64,000 bases of DNA, from positions 117,073,898-117,137,897 of the forward strand of contig NC_050105.1 of the NCBI RefSeq assembly GCF_902167145.1, written 5' to 3'. Under the pieces are notes generated by a model. That model searched no databases. It was not told the origin of the DNA and was given only the letters and a program-made list of their open reading frames with translations. A program made the translations under genes and the position numbers. Position 1 is the first letter of the stretch, and the number at the start of each line of letters is the position of its first letter. Source of the DNA: Zea mays. Lineage: Eukaryota > Streptophyta > Magnoliopsida > Poales > Poaceae. This document shows positions 1-9,450 of the stretch, piece by piece.

Positions 1-2664
1 TCGCTTCACCGCCACTAAGTGACACTCCTTAGGATCGGATTGAAATCTAGCACACATGCATACGCTAAGCATAATATCCGGTCTACTAGCACATAAGTAA
101 AGCAAAGAACCTATCATTGACCGGTATGCTTTTTGATCAACGGACTTACCTCCTTTGTTGAGGTCGGTGTGTCCGTCGGTCCCCATCGGAGTCTTTGCGG
201 GCTTGGCGTCCTTCATCCCAAACCGCTTTAGCAGATCTTGCGTGTACTTCGTTTGGGAGATGAAGGTGCCGTCCTTGAGTTGCTTCACTTGGAACCCAAG
301 GAAGTAGTTCAACTCGCCCATCATCGACATCTCGAATTTCTGCGTCATCACCCTGCTAAACTCTTCACAAGACTTTTGGTTAGTAGAACCGAATATTATG
401 TCATCGACATAAATTTGGCACACAAACAAATCACCATTACAAGTCTTAGTAAAAAGAGTTGGATCGGCTTTCCCAACCTTGAAAGCATTAGCAATTAAGA
501 AATCTCTAAGGCATTCATACCATGCTCTTGGGGCTTGCTTAAGTCCATAGAGCGCCTTAGAGAGCTTACACACATGGTCGGGGTACCGTTCATCCTCGAA
601 GCCAGGGGGTTGCTCCACGTACACTTCCTCCTTGATTGGCCCGTTGAGGAAGGCGCTCTTCACATCCATTTGAAACAACCTGAAAGAATGGTGAGCGGCA
701 TATGCTAGCAAGATACGAATTGATTCTAGCCTAGCCACAGGAGCAAAAGTCTCCTCGAAATCCAAACCTGCGACTTGGGCATAACCTTTTGCCACAAGTC
801 GAGCCTTGTTCCTCGTCACCACCCCGTGCTCGTCCTGTTTGTTGCGGAACACCCACTTGGTTCCCACAACATTTTGCTTCGGACGAGGCACCAGTGTCCA
901 AACTTCATTGCGCTTGAAGTTGTTTAACTCCTCTTGCATGGCCAACACCCAGTCCGGATCTAGCAAGGCCTCTTCTACCCTGAAAGGCTCAATAGAAGAG
1001 ACAAAGGAGTAATGCTCACAAAAATTAACTAATCGAGATCGAGTAGTTACTCCCTTGCTAATGTCACCCAGAATTTGGTCGACGGGATGATCCCTTTGAA
1101 TCATTGCTCGAACTTGGGTTGGAGGTGCCGGTTGCACTTCTTCCTCCATCACTTGATTATCTTGTGCTCCCCCTTGATCAAGCGCCTCCACTTGAGGTAC
1201 CTGTTCGTCATCTTTGGTTGGGGGATGCACCATAGTTGAGGAAGAAGGTTGATCTCGTTCATCTTGTTCCTGTGGCCGTACTTCTCCAATCGCCATGGTC
1301 CGTATAGCGGCTGTCGGAACATCTTCTTCATCTACATCATCACAATCAACAACTTGCTCTCTTGGAGAGCCATTAGTCTCATCAAATACAACGTCGCTAG
1401 AGACTTCAACCAAACCCGATGATTTGTTGAAGACTCTATACGCCTTTGTATTTGAGTCATAACCTAACAAAAACCCTTCTACAGCTTTGGGAGCAAACTT
1501 AGAATTTCTACCCTTCTTCACTAGAATGTAGCATTTACTCCCAAATACACGAAAGTACGATACATTGGGTTTGTTACCGGTTAGTAGCTCATACGACGTC
1601 TTCTTGAGGAGGCGATGAAGGTAGACCCTGTTGATGGCGTGGCACGCCGTGTTCACGGCTTCCGTCCAAAAGTACTCGGGGGTCTTGAACTCTCCCAGCA
1701 TCGTCCTCGCCATGTCAATGAGCGTCCTGTTCTTCCTCTCTACTACACCATTTTGCTGTGGTGTGTAGGGAGCGGAGAACTCGTGCTTGATCCCTTCTTC
1801 TTCAAGGAACTCCTCCACTTGAAGGTTCTTGAATTCGGACCCGTTGTCGCTCCTTATCTTCTTCACTTTGAGCTCAAACTCATTTTGAGCCCTCCTGAGG
1901 AAGCGCTTGAGGGTCCCTTGGGTTTCAGACTTATCCTGCAAAAAGAACACCCAAGTGAAGCGGGAAAAGTCATCAACAATAACTAGACCATACTTACTTC
2001 CCCCTATGCTTAGATAGGCGACGGGTCCGAAGAGATCCATATGCAGCAGCTCCAGGGGTCTTGAAGTGGTCATCACATTCTTGCTGTGATGCGCTCCTCC
2101 CACCTGTTTCCCTGCTTGACAAGCTGCACAAGGTCTATCTTTTTCGAAATGAACATTGGTTAGACCTATCACATGTTCTCCCTTTAGAAGCTTGTGGAGG
2201 TTCTTCATCCCCACATGTGCTAAGCGGCGATGCCACAGCCAGCCCATGCAAGTCTTAGCCATTAAGCATGCATCTAGACCGGCCTCTTCTTTTGCAAAAT
2301 CAACTAAATAAAGTTTGCCGTCTAATACACCCTTAAAAGCTAGTGAACCATCACTTCTTCTAAAGACAGACACATCTACATTTGTAAATAAACAATTATA
2401 TCCCATTTGACATAATTGACTGACAGATAGCAAATTATATCCAAGACTCTCCACTAAGAATACATTTGATATAGAATGCTCATTAGAAATTGCAATTTTA
2501 CCTAGCCCTTTTACCTTGCCTTGATTCCCATCACCGAATATAATTGAATCTTGGGAATCCTTATTTTTGACGTAGGAGGTGAACATCTTCTTCTCCCCCG
2601 TCATATGGTTTGTGCATCCGCTGTCAATAATCCAGCTTGAACCCCCGGATGCATAAACCTGCAA
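1..2664 (-). CDS. pol: Element A pol, 5' two-thirds (protease, integrase, reverse transcriptase, start of RNase H)
   Basis: Polyprotein of a Ty1/copia element that would be cleaved into protease, integrase, reverse transcriptase and RNase H. Visible in order on the minus strand are the protease motif [10 protein letters not shown] just after the start, the pre-integrase zinc-finger region with the WLWHRRLAH motif, the integrase core, and reverse transcriptase with YVDDIIFGS at about 404-430. The frame has no start ATG. It opens in +1 relative to gag beside TTGCAG|GTT (2664-2656), the same arrangement as in element C. I see no in-frame stop before the window edge, and alignment with C shows no net indel. 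The C-terminal RNase H part is outside the window. Confidence 0.85.
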   Translation of the reverse strand, partial: MQVYASGGSSWIIDSGCTNHMTGEKKMFTSYVKNKDSQDSIIFGDGNQGKVKGLGKIAISNEHSISNVFLVESLGYNLLSVSQLCQMGYNCLFTNVDVSVFRRSDGSLAFKGVLDGKLYLVDFAKEEAGLDACLMAKTCMGWLWHRRLAHVGMKNLHKLLKGEHVIGLTNVHFEKDRPCAACQAGKQVGGAHHSKNVMTTSRPLELLHMDLFGPVAYLSIGGSKYGLVIVDDFSRFTWVFFLQDKSETQGTLKRFLRRAQNEFELKVKKIRSDNGSEFKNLQVEEFLEEEGIKHEFSAPYTPQQNGVVERKNRTLIDMARTMLGEFKTPEYFWTEAVNTACHAINRVYLHRLLKKTSYELLTGNKPNVSYFRVFGSKCYILVKKGRNSKFAPKAVEGFLLGYDSNTKAYRVFNKSSGLVEVSSDVVFDETNGSPREQVVDCDDVDEEDVPTAAIRTMAIGEVRPQEQDERDQPSSSTMVHPPTKDDEQVPQVEALDQGGAQDNQVMEEEVQPAPPTQVRAMIQRDHPVDQILGDISKGVTTRSRLVNFCEHYSFVSSIEPFRVEEALLDPDWVLAMQEELNNFKRNEVWTLVPRPKQNVVGTKWVFRNKQDEHGVVTRNKARLVAKGYAQVAGLDFEETFAPVARLESIRILLAYAAHHSFRLFQMDVKSAFLNGPIKEEVYVEQPPGFEDERYPDHVCKLSKALYGLKQAPRAWYECLRDFLIANAFKVGKADPTLFTKTCNGDLFVCQIYVDDIIFGSTNQKSCEEFSRVMTQKFEMSMMGELNYFLGFQVKQLKDGTFISQTKYTQDLLKRFGMKDAKPAKTPMGTDGHTDLNKGGKSVDQKAYRSMIGSLLYLCASRPDIMLSVCMCARFQSDPKECHLVAVKR

Positions 2665-2671
2665 GGCAAAT

Positions 2672-5056
2672 TTAGGCTTGGGTCTTAGGTACCCAACTCA
2701 TGTTGGGTCCTGCAAGGTTAGCACAAATGTCCTTAGGGACCCAAATGCAAGTCCTGTCTCCCTTGCATTTTGCCCCTAACTTCCTAGCAACTATTTTCCT
2801 ATCCTTTCTACAAATAGCAAAGGAAGTGTTTAAAGCACAATAAATTATAGAAGGTTCATTCACTACTTTCCTAGGAGCATGAATAACATTCTTTCTAGGC
2901 ACATGAGCAATATTTCTCCTAGGCATATCCCTATCATGCTTATAAGAAGAACTGGAGGCAAACATGGCATGAGAATCATAAACATGTGAATCAAAATCAT
3001 TATAAGCATTTCTAGCATTTCTCCTATCATAATACATAAAAGCATGGTTCTTTTTAGCATTACTAGCCATAGGGGCCTTCCCTTTCTCCTTGACGAAGAT
3101 GGGAGCCTTATGGCTTGTTAAGTTCTTGGCCTCTCTCTTGAAGCCAAGACCATCCTTAATTGAGGGGTGTCTACCAACCGTATAGGCATCCCTTGCAAAT
3201 TTTATTTTATCAACTTCATTCTTGCTAGTCTTAAGTTGGGCATTAAGACTAGCCACTTCCTTATTTAATTTGGAAATTAAAACTAGATGTTCACTACAGG
3301 CATCAACATCGAAATCCTTACACCTAGTGCAAATCTTAACATGTTCTACACAAGAATTAGATTTATTTGCTACTTCTAACTTAGCATTTAAATCATTGTT
3401 AACACCTTGTAAAGTAGAAATGGTTTCATGACAAGTAGATAGTTCATAAGAAAGCATTTCATTTCTTTTTACTTCTAAAGCATATGATTTTTGTGCCTCT
3501 ACGAATTTATCATGTTCATCATACAATAAATCCTCCTGCTTTTCTAAAAGCCTATCCTTTTCATTCAATGCATCAATCAATTCATTGATTTTATCTATCT
3601 TAGATCTATCTAAGCCCTTGAACAAGCATGAATAATCTATGTCATCATCACTAGACTCACTATCACTAGAAGAAGCATAAGTGGAGTCTTGAGTACTCAC
3701 CTTCTTCTCCCTTGCCATAAGACATGTGAGACGCTCGTTGGGGAAGAGAGCCGATTTGTTGAAGGCAGTGGCGGCGAGTCCTTCGTTGTCGGAGTCGGAG
3801 GAGGAGCAATCCGAGTCCCACTCCTTTCCTAGATGCGCCTCGCCCTTTGCCTTCTTGTATTGCTTCTTCTTTTCTCTTTTGTTCCCCTTTTCCTGGTCAC
3901 TTTCATTATCGGGACAGTTAGCGATAAAATGACCAAGCTTACCGCATTTGAAGCATGAGCGCTTCCCCTTGGTCTTGGTCTTGCTTGGCTGCCCCTTGCG
4001 ACCATTTAGCGCCGTCTTGAATCTCTTGATGATGAGAGCCATCTCTTCATCGTTGAGTCCGGCCGCCTCAATTTGTGCCACCTTGCTAGGTAGCGCCTCC
4101 TTGCTTCGTGTTGCCTTGAGAGCGAGAGGTTGCGGCTCGTTGATCGGACCATTCAAGGCATCGTCCACATATCTCGCCTCCTTGATCATCATTCGCCCGC
4201 TAACAAATTTCCCAAGAACTTCTTCGGGCGACATCTTGGTGTACCTGGGATTTTCACGTATATTGTTCACCAAGTGAGGATCAAGAACGGTAAATGACCT
4301 TAGCATTAGGCGGACGACGTCGTGGTCCGTCCATCGCGTGCTCCCGTAGCTTCTTATCTTGTTGATAAGGGTCTTGAGCCGATTGTATGTTTGCGTTGGC
4401 TCCTCGCCCCTTATCATTGCGAACCGTCCAAGCTCGCCCTCCACCAACTCCATCTTGGTGAGTAAGGTGACGTCGTTCCCCTCATGAGAAATCTTGAGGG
4501 TGTCCCAGATTTGCTTGGCGTTATCCAAGCCGCTCACCTTATGGTATTCATTCCTGCACAAGGAAGCTAGAAGAACAGTAGTAGCTTGCACATTCTTATG
4601 AATTTGTTCATTAATGAACATGGGACTATCCGAACTATCAAAATGCATTCCACTCTCTACAATCTCCCATATACTAGGATGGAGAGAGAATAGGTGACTA
4701 CGCATTTTGTGGCTCCAAAATCCGTAGTCCTCTCCATCAAAGTGTGGGGGCTTGCCGAGTGGAATGGAGAGCAAATGAGAATGTGAACTTTGCGGAATAC
4801 GAGAGTAATCAAAAGAAAAGTTCGAATTAACCGGTTTTCTTCTCTCGTAGTCGTTGTGGTCCTCGTCCTTGTGGGAAGAAGTAGACTCGTCGCTGTCGTA
4901 GTAGATGATCTCCTTGATGCGCCTGGTCTTCTTCTTCTTCCCTTCCTTCCGTCTTTGGCCCGAGCCGGAGTCGGTAGGCTTATCGTCCTTCGGCTCGTTG
5001 ACGAAGGATTCCTTCTCTTTGTCGTTGATCACTATACCCTTCCCCTTAGGATCCAT
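2672..5056 (-). CDS. gag: Element A Gag (nucleocapsid polyprotein), intact
   Basis: Structural protein of 794 residues that packages retrotransposon RNA into cytoplasmic virus-like particles. It starts MDPKGKG at an ATG 36 bp after the primer site. A lysine- and serine-rich N-terminus is followed by the copia-type gag core (about residues 110-290, with [14 protein letters not shown] and the [12 protein letters not shown] block). One CCHC knuckle, [14 protein letters not shown], lies near residue 368, then an acidic Ser/Asp-rich stretch and a long heptad-rich segment (about 490-610). The C-terminus carries the doubled WVPK motif (CIWVPK ... SWVPKTQA). The frame is complete with no nonsense codon. 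It ends at TAA, and pol follows in another frame. Confidence 0.95.
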   Translation of the reverse strand: MDPKGKGIVINDKEKESFVNEPKDDKPTDSGSGQRRKEGKKKKTRRIKEIIYYDSDESTSSHKDEDHNDYERRKPVNSNFSFDYSRIPQSSHSHLLSIPLGKPPHFDGEDYGFWSHKMRSHLFSLHPSIWEIVESGMHFDSSDSPMFINEQIHKNVQATTVLLASLCRNEYHKVSGLDNAKQIWDTLKISHEGNDVTLLTKMELVEGELGRFAMIRGEEPTQTYNRLKTLINKIRSYGSTRWTDHDVVRLMLRSFTVLDPHLVNNIRENPRYTKMSPEEVLGKFVSGRMMIKEARYVDDALNGPINEPQPLALKATRSKEALPSKVAQIEAAGLNDEEMALIIKRFKTALNGRKGQPSKTKTKGKRSCFKCGKLGHFIANCPDNESDQEKGNKREKKKQYKKAKGEAHLGKEWDSDCSSSDSDNEGLAATAFNKSALFPNERLTCLMAREKKVSTQDSTYASSSDSESSDDDIDYSCLFKGLDRSKIDKINELIDALNEKDRLLEKQEDLLYDEHDKFVEAQKSYALEVKRNEMLSYELSTCHETISTLQGVNNDLNAKLEVANKSNSCVEHVKICTRCKDFDVDACSEHLVLISKLNKEVASLNAQLKTSKNEVDKIKFARDAYTVGRHPSIKDGLGFKREAKNLTSHKAPIFVKEKGKAPMASNAKKNHAFMYYDRRNARNAYNDFDSHVYDSHAMFASSSSYKHDRDMPRRNIAHVPRKNVIHAPRKVVNEPSIIYCALNTSFAICRKDRKIVARKLGAKCKGDRTCIWVPKDICANLAGPNMSWVPKTQA

Positions 5057-5091
5057 CTCTTCGGGCGGTTAGTCCCTTTGTGAAGAGAACG

Positions 5092-5103
5092 GCTCCGATA
5101 CCA
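5092..5103 (-). other. Element A primer binding site (tRNA-Met type)
   Basis: On the minus strand TGGTATCGGAGC starts two bases after the LTR end. It matches the 3' end of plant initiator tRNA-Met except for one A to G change, and would prime minus-strand DNA synthesis. Confidence 0.85.
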
Positions 5104-5105
5104 AT

Positions 5106-6382
5106 TGAGAGCACCTAGAGGGGGGGGGGGGGTGAATAGGTGATCCTGTAAAAACTTCAAACTTAAGCCACAAAAAACTTGTTAAGTGTTAGCACGATTA
5201 TTGCCAAGTGGCTAAGGTGAAGTCTCAACAATCTCAACAAAACACAGTACCACAAGAGAATCAAGCACAGAGTGACACAGTGGTTTTATCCCGTGGTTCG
5301 GCCAAGACCAACGCTTGCCTACTCCACGTTGTGGCGTCCCAACGGACGAGGGTTGCAATCAACCCCTCTCAAGCGGTCCAAAGACCCACTTGAATACCAC
5401 GGTGTTTTGTTTTCCTTTCACTATCCCGTTTGCAAGGAATCTCCACAAATTGGAGTCTCTTGCCCTTACAAGTATATGATCACAAATGAAACACAGAGTA
5501 AGGGAGGGAAGCAACACACACAAATCCACAGTAAAAGCGCACACACACGGCCAAGAATCGAGCTCACAAGACTATCTCAGAGTTCTCACTTAGAACAGAG
5601 CTCGAATCACTTAGAAACACAAACGAATGCGCAGAGACTTAGTGTGGATGATCAAGAATGCTCAAAGGTTGCTTGTGTGTCTCCTCCATGCGCCTAGGGG
5701 CTCCTTTTATAGCCCCAAGGCAGCTAGGAGCCGTTGAGAGCAAATCTGGAAGGCCATCTTTGCCTTCTGTCTCGTGGCGCACCGGACAGTCCGGTGCACA
5801 CCGGACACTGTCCGGTGCCCGATTTGTTTCCTTAAATGGCGAAGCCGACCGTTGCCGACCGTTGCAGATCTGGCGCACCGGACAGTCCGGTGCACACCGG
5901 ACAGTCCGGTGCTTCCTTCCGACCGTTGGCTCGGCCACGTGTCGCGCGCCGATCGCGCGGCCGACCGTTGGCCCGGCCGACCGTTGGCTCACCGGACAGT
6001 CCGGTGCACACCGGACAGTCCGGTGAATTTTAGCCGTACGCCGCCGGCCAATTTCCCGAGAGCGGCCAGTTCGAGTCGCGCCAGCCTGGCACACCGGACA
6101 CTGTCCGGTGCACACCGGACAGTCCGGTGCTCCAGACCGAGCTGGGTCTTGGCAGCACACAGCCAAGTCCCTTCTCCTTTTCTCTATTCTTCTTCTTTCT
6201 GTTTCTAACACTTAGACAAATATATTAGTACTTAAAACCAATGTACTAAGGCTTAGAAACATACCTTTACTTCATGATTTTCACCTTGTTCATCCATGTA
6301 CATAAATTCCCAATTAAGCACATGTGTTGGCACTCAATCACCAAAATACATAGAAATGGCCCAAGGGCACATTTCCCTTTCA
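5106..6382 (-). repeat. Element A 5' LTR (1277 bp)
   Basis: Starts TGAAAGGGAAATGTGCCC and ends GGTGCTCTCA on the minus strand, matching both LTRs of element C. Palindromic promoter-region motifs (CACCGGAC-A/T-GTCCGGTG and a form with two extra central bases) occur in pairs at about 5780-5817, 5876-5912, 5990-6025 and 6092-6129. A run of 13 G at 5120-5132 lengthens the conserved C-rich stretch near the LTR end. Reading frames through this LTR are by-products of the repeats. Confidence 0.94.
5703..5712 (-). promoter_or_regulatory. Element A LTR TATA box
   Basis: CTATAAAAGG on the minus strand, downstream of the palindrome cluster. The same box sits at the same place in both LTRs of C (35431 and 46451), marking the probable U3/R transition. 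Confidence 0.75.
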
Positions 6383-6689
6383 CAAGTGTTTGAGAAGAGA
6401 AAGCTCACTCGGTCCGAGGGACCGTTTGAGAGAGGGTAAGGGTTGAAAGAGACCCGGCCTTTGTGGCCTCCTCAACGGGGAGTAGGTTTGAGAGAACCGA
6501 ACCTCGGTAAAATAAATCCGCGTGTCTCACTTCATTATTCGCTTGTCTCACTTCATTATTCGCTTGCGATTTGTTTTGCACCCTCTCTCGCGGACTCTAT
6601 TATATTTCTAACGCTAACCCGGCTTGTAGTTGTGTTTATATTTATAAATTTCAGTTTCGCCCTATTCACCCCCCTCTAGGCGACTTTCA
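6383..6689 (+). repeat. Element B 5' LTR, 3' part only
   Basis: Matches 14516-14801 of the 3' LTR and ends CTAGGCGACTTTCA. Its left part was separated by insertion of element A at CAAGT. It carries a direct 21-bp duplication (GTCTCACTTCATTATTCGCTT twice, about 6519-6562) that the 3' LTR lacks, so the duplication arose after insertion. Confidence 0.92.
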
Positions 6690-6691
6690 AT

Positions 6692-6703
6692 TGGTATCAG
6701 AGC
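6692..6703 (+). other. Element B primer binding site
   Basis: TGGTATCAGAGC two bases after the LTR end, a perfect match to the usual plant initiator tRNA-Met 3' end used by Sireviruses. Confidence 0.9.
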
Positions 6704-6737
6704 CCGGTGCTTCATTAGAGCCTAACCGCTCGAAGTG

Positions 6738-9437
6738 ATGTCGGGAGATCACACCAAGAGGGAGATGGAGACCGGCGACAAGCCCACTACGAGCCAAGGG
6801 AGCACTTCATCGGAAGAGTCCCGCACCAAGAGGAAGGAAAAGAAGAAGGACTCCTCCAAACGGAAGGAGAAAAGATCTTCTTCTTCACACCACAAAGAGA
6901 AGAAGGAAAAATCTTCTTCCCACAAGTCGCATCGGAAAGGCGACAAGCACAAGAGGATGAGGAAGGTGGTCTACTACGAGACCGACACTTCATCAACATC
7001 GACCTCCGACTCCGATGCGCCGTCCGTAACTTCTAAGCGCCAAGAGCGCAAGAAGTTTAGTAAGATCCCCTTACACTATCCTCGTACATCTAGACATACT
7101 CCATTACTTTCCGTTCCATTAGGCAAACCGCCAACCTTTAATGGCGAAGATTATGCTATGTGGAGTGATTTAATGAAATTTCATCTAACCTCACTCCACA
7201 AAAGTATATGGAATGTTGTTGAGTTTGGAGCACAGGTACCATCCGTAGGGGATGAAGACTATGATACGGACGAAGTGGCCCAAATCGAGCACTTCAACTC
7301 CCAAGCCACAACCGTACTCCTCGCCTCTCTAAGCAAGGAGGAATACAACAAGGTGCAAGGGTTGAAGAATGCAAAGGAGATTTGGGACCTACTCAAGACC
7401 GCGCACGAAGGTGATGAACTCACCAAGATCACCAAGCGGGAAACGATCGAGGGGGAGCTCGGTCGCTTCCGTCTTCGCCAAGGGGAGGAGCCACAAGATA
7501 TGTACAACCGGCTCAAAACCTTGGTGAACCAAGTGCGCAACCTCGGGAGCAAGAAGTGGGACGACCACGAGGTGGTTAAGGTTATTCTAAGATCTCTCAT
7601 TTTCCTTAACCCCACTCAAGTTCAATTAATTCGTGGTAATCCTAGATACACACTAATGACTCCCGAGGAAGTTATCGGAAATTTTGTGAGCTTTGAATGT
7701 ATGATCAAGGGATCAAAGAAGATCAACGAGCTTGATGAACCCTCCACGTCCGAAGCACAACCGGTGGCATTTAAGGCAACGGAGGAGAAGAAGGAGGAGT
7801 CTACACCGAGTAGACAACCAATTGACGCCTCCAAGCTCGACAATGAGGAGATGACTTTAATCATCAAAAGCTGTCGCCAAATCCTCAAGCAACGGAAGGG
7901 GAAGGATTACAAGTCCCGTTCCAAGAAGGTGTGCTACAAATGTGGTAAGCCCGGTCATTTCATTGCAAAATGTCCTATATCTAGTGACAGTGACAGGGGC
8001 GACGACAAGAAGGGCAAGAGGAGAGAAAAGAAGAGATACCACAAAAAGAGGGGCGGCGATGCCCACATGTGTCGCGAGTGGAACTCCGACGAGAGCTCCA
8101 CCGACTCCTCCTCCGACGACGAGGACGCCGCCAACATCGCCGTCACCAAGGGCCTCCTCTCCCCCAACGTCGGCCACAAGTGCCTCATGGCAAAGGACGG
8201 CAAAAGAAAGAAGGTTAAATCTAAATCCTCCACTAAATATGAATCCTCTAGTGATGATAATGCTAGTGATGAGGAAAATAATTTGTGCACCCTTTTTGCC
8301 GACCTTAACATGCAACAAAAGGAAAAATTAAATGAATTGATTAGTTCTATTCATGAGAAGGATGATCTCTTGGACTCTCAAGATGACTTCCTTATTAAGG
8401 AAAACAAAAAGCATGCTAAGGTTAAAAATGCTTATGCTCTACAAGTTGAAAAATGTGAAAAATTGTCTAGTGAGCTAAGCACTTGCCATGAGACCATTGA
8501 CAACCTTAGAAATGAAAATGCTAAATTAATTGCTAAGGTTGATTCTCATGTTTATATTGATTCAATTTCCAACCCTAGAGATGATAATGTTGATTTACTT
8601 GCTAGGATTGATGAATTGAATATTTCTCTTGCTAGCCTTAGAATAGAAAATGAAAATTTGATTGCTAAGGCTAAAGATTTTGATGTCTGCAATACTACTA
8701 TTTCCGACCTTAGAACCAAGAATGATATATTACATGCTAAGGTTGTTGAATTAAAATCTTGCAAACCCTCTACATCTAATCTTGAGCATGTTTCTATCTC
8801 TACTAGATGTAGAGATATTGATGTTAATGCTATTCATGATCACATGGCTTTAATTAAACAACAAAATGATCATATAGCATTATTAGATGCTAAAATTGCC
8901 AAGCATGACTTAGAAAATGAAAAGTTTAAATTTGCTAGAAGTATGCTCTATAATGGGAGACGCCCTGGCATCAAGGATGACATTGGCTTCCAAAGGGGAG
9001 ACAATGTCAAACTTAATGCCCCTCCTAAAAATTTGTCCAACTTTGTTAAGGGCAAGGCTCCCATGCCTCAGGATAACGAGGGTTACATTTTGTACCCTGC
9101 CGGTTATCCCGAGAGCAAAATTAGGAGAACTCATTCTAGGAAGTCTCACTCTGGCCCTAACCATGCTTTTATGTATAAGGGTGAGACATCTAGCTCTAGG
9201 CAAACAACCCATGCTAAGTTGCCTAGAAAGAAAACTCCTAGTGTATCAAATGATCATGCTATTTCGTTCAAAACTTTTGATGCATCATATGTGCTTACTA
9301 ACAAATCCGGCAAGGTAGTTGCCAAGTTTGTTGGGGGCAAACACAAGGGCTCCAAGACTTGTGTTTGGGTACCCAAAGTTCTTGTTTCTAATGCCAAAGG
9401 ACCCAAGACCGTTTGGGTACCTAAAATCAAGAACTAA
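6738..9437 (+). CDS. gag: Element B Gag, intact
   Basis: Gag of 899 residues starting MSGDHTKREM at the first ATG, 34 bp after the primer site. A GTG three bases upstream is in frame, but the ATG is the sensible start. A charged N-terminus rich in Lys and Ser is followed by the copia gag core (about residues 125-310, GKPPTFNGEDYAMW and the EIWDLLKTAHEG block). One CCHC knuckle, CYKCGKPGHFIAKC, lies near residue 398, then an acidic Asp/Ser tract and a very long heptad-rich coiled-coil region (about 510-770) with repeated N-x-N-L/K-L-I-A-K units. The C-terminus has the doubled WVPK motif. No nonsense codon. It is longer than Gag of A and C mainly through the extended coiled coil. Confidence 0.94.
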   Translation: MSGDHTKREMETGDKPTTSQGSTSSEESRTKRKEKKKDSSKRKEKRSSSSHHKEKKEKSSSHKSHRKGDKHKRMRKVVYYETDTSSTSTSDSDAPSVTSKRQERKKFSKIPLHYPRTSRHTPLLSVPLGKPPTFNGEDYAMWSDLMKFHLTSLHKSIWNVVEFGAQVPSVGDEDYDTDEVAQIEHFNSQATTVLLASLSKEEYNKVQGLKNAKEIWDLLKTAHEGDELTKITKRETIEGELGRFRLRQGEEPQDMYNRLKTLVNQVRNLGSKKWDDHEVVKVILRSLIFLNPTQVQLIRGNPRYTLMTPEEVIGNFVSFECMIKGSKKINELDEPSTSEAQPVAFKATEEKKEESTPSRQPIDASKLDNEEMTLIIKSCRQILKQRKGKDYKSRSKKVCYKCGKPGHFIAKCPISSDSDRGDDKKGKRREKKRYHKKRGGDAHMCREWNSDESSTDSSSDDEDAANIAVTKGLLSPNVGHKCLMAKDGKRKKVKSKSSTKYESSSDDNASDEENNLCTLFADLNMQQKEKLNELISSIHEKDDLLDSQDDFLIKENKKHAKVKNAYALQVEKCEKLSSELSTCHETIDNLRNENAKLIAKVDSHVYIDSISNPRDDNVDLLARIDELNISLASLRIENENLIAKAKDFDVCNTTISDLRTKNDILHAKVVELKSCKPSTSNLEHVSISTRCRDIDVNAIHDHMALIKQQNDHIALLDAKIAKHDLENEKFKFARSMLYNGRRPGIKDDIGFQRGDNVKLNAPPKNLSNFVKGKAPMPQDNEGYILYPAGYPESKIRRTHSRKSHSGPNHAFMYKGETSSSRQTTHAKLPRKKTPSVSNDHAISFKTFDASYVLTNKSGKVVAKFVGGKHKGSKTCVWVPKVLVSNAKGPKTVWVPKIKN

Positions 9438-9450
9438 AATTGTTTTGTAG

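Larger units (their letters stand above)
1..6382 (-). mobile_element. Element A: Sirevirus (Ty1/copia) LTR retrotransposon, Opie-like, cut by window edge
   Basis: On the minus strand the order is 5' LTR (6382 to 5106), primer site, gag, then pol running off the left edge. The sequence is closely related to element C and collinear with it: pol position 1 here matches 44302 there with no net length change. The LTR starts TGAAAGGG and ends CTCTCA. The right flank CAAGT (6383-6387) belongs to the LTR of element B, so A inserted into B. The matching duplication lies outside the window. The family name Opie is from memory. Gag is intact and the visible pol frame appears open, so A may be a complete element. 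Confidence 0.93.

Noticed and set aside
238..2258. Several plus-strand frames of 65-123 codons opposite A pol
   Set aside because: Exactly antisense to the well-supported pol frame, and similar shadows appear opposite C pol.
3650..3720. STQD in A Gag as a dynein light chain 8 binding motif (Sirevirus Gags are reported to bind LC8-like proteins)
   Set aside because: The equivalent site in C reads CTRDST, so the TQ core is not conserved. Too weak to call.
5639..6211. 190-codon minus-strand frame in the A LTR, and similar plus-strand frames
   Set aside because: The translation is mostly the repeated palindrome (HRTVRC, APDCPV). Open on both strands by composition, not conserved as a protein.
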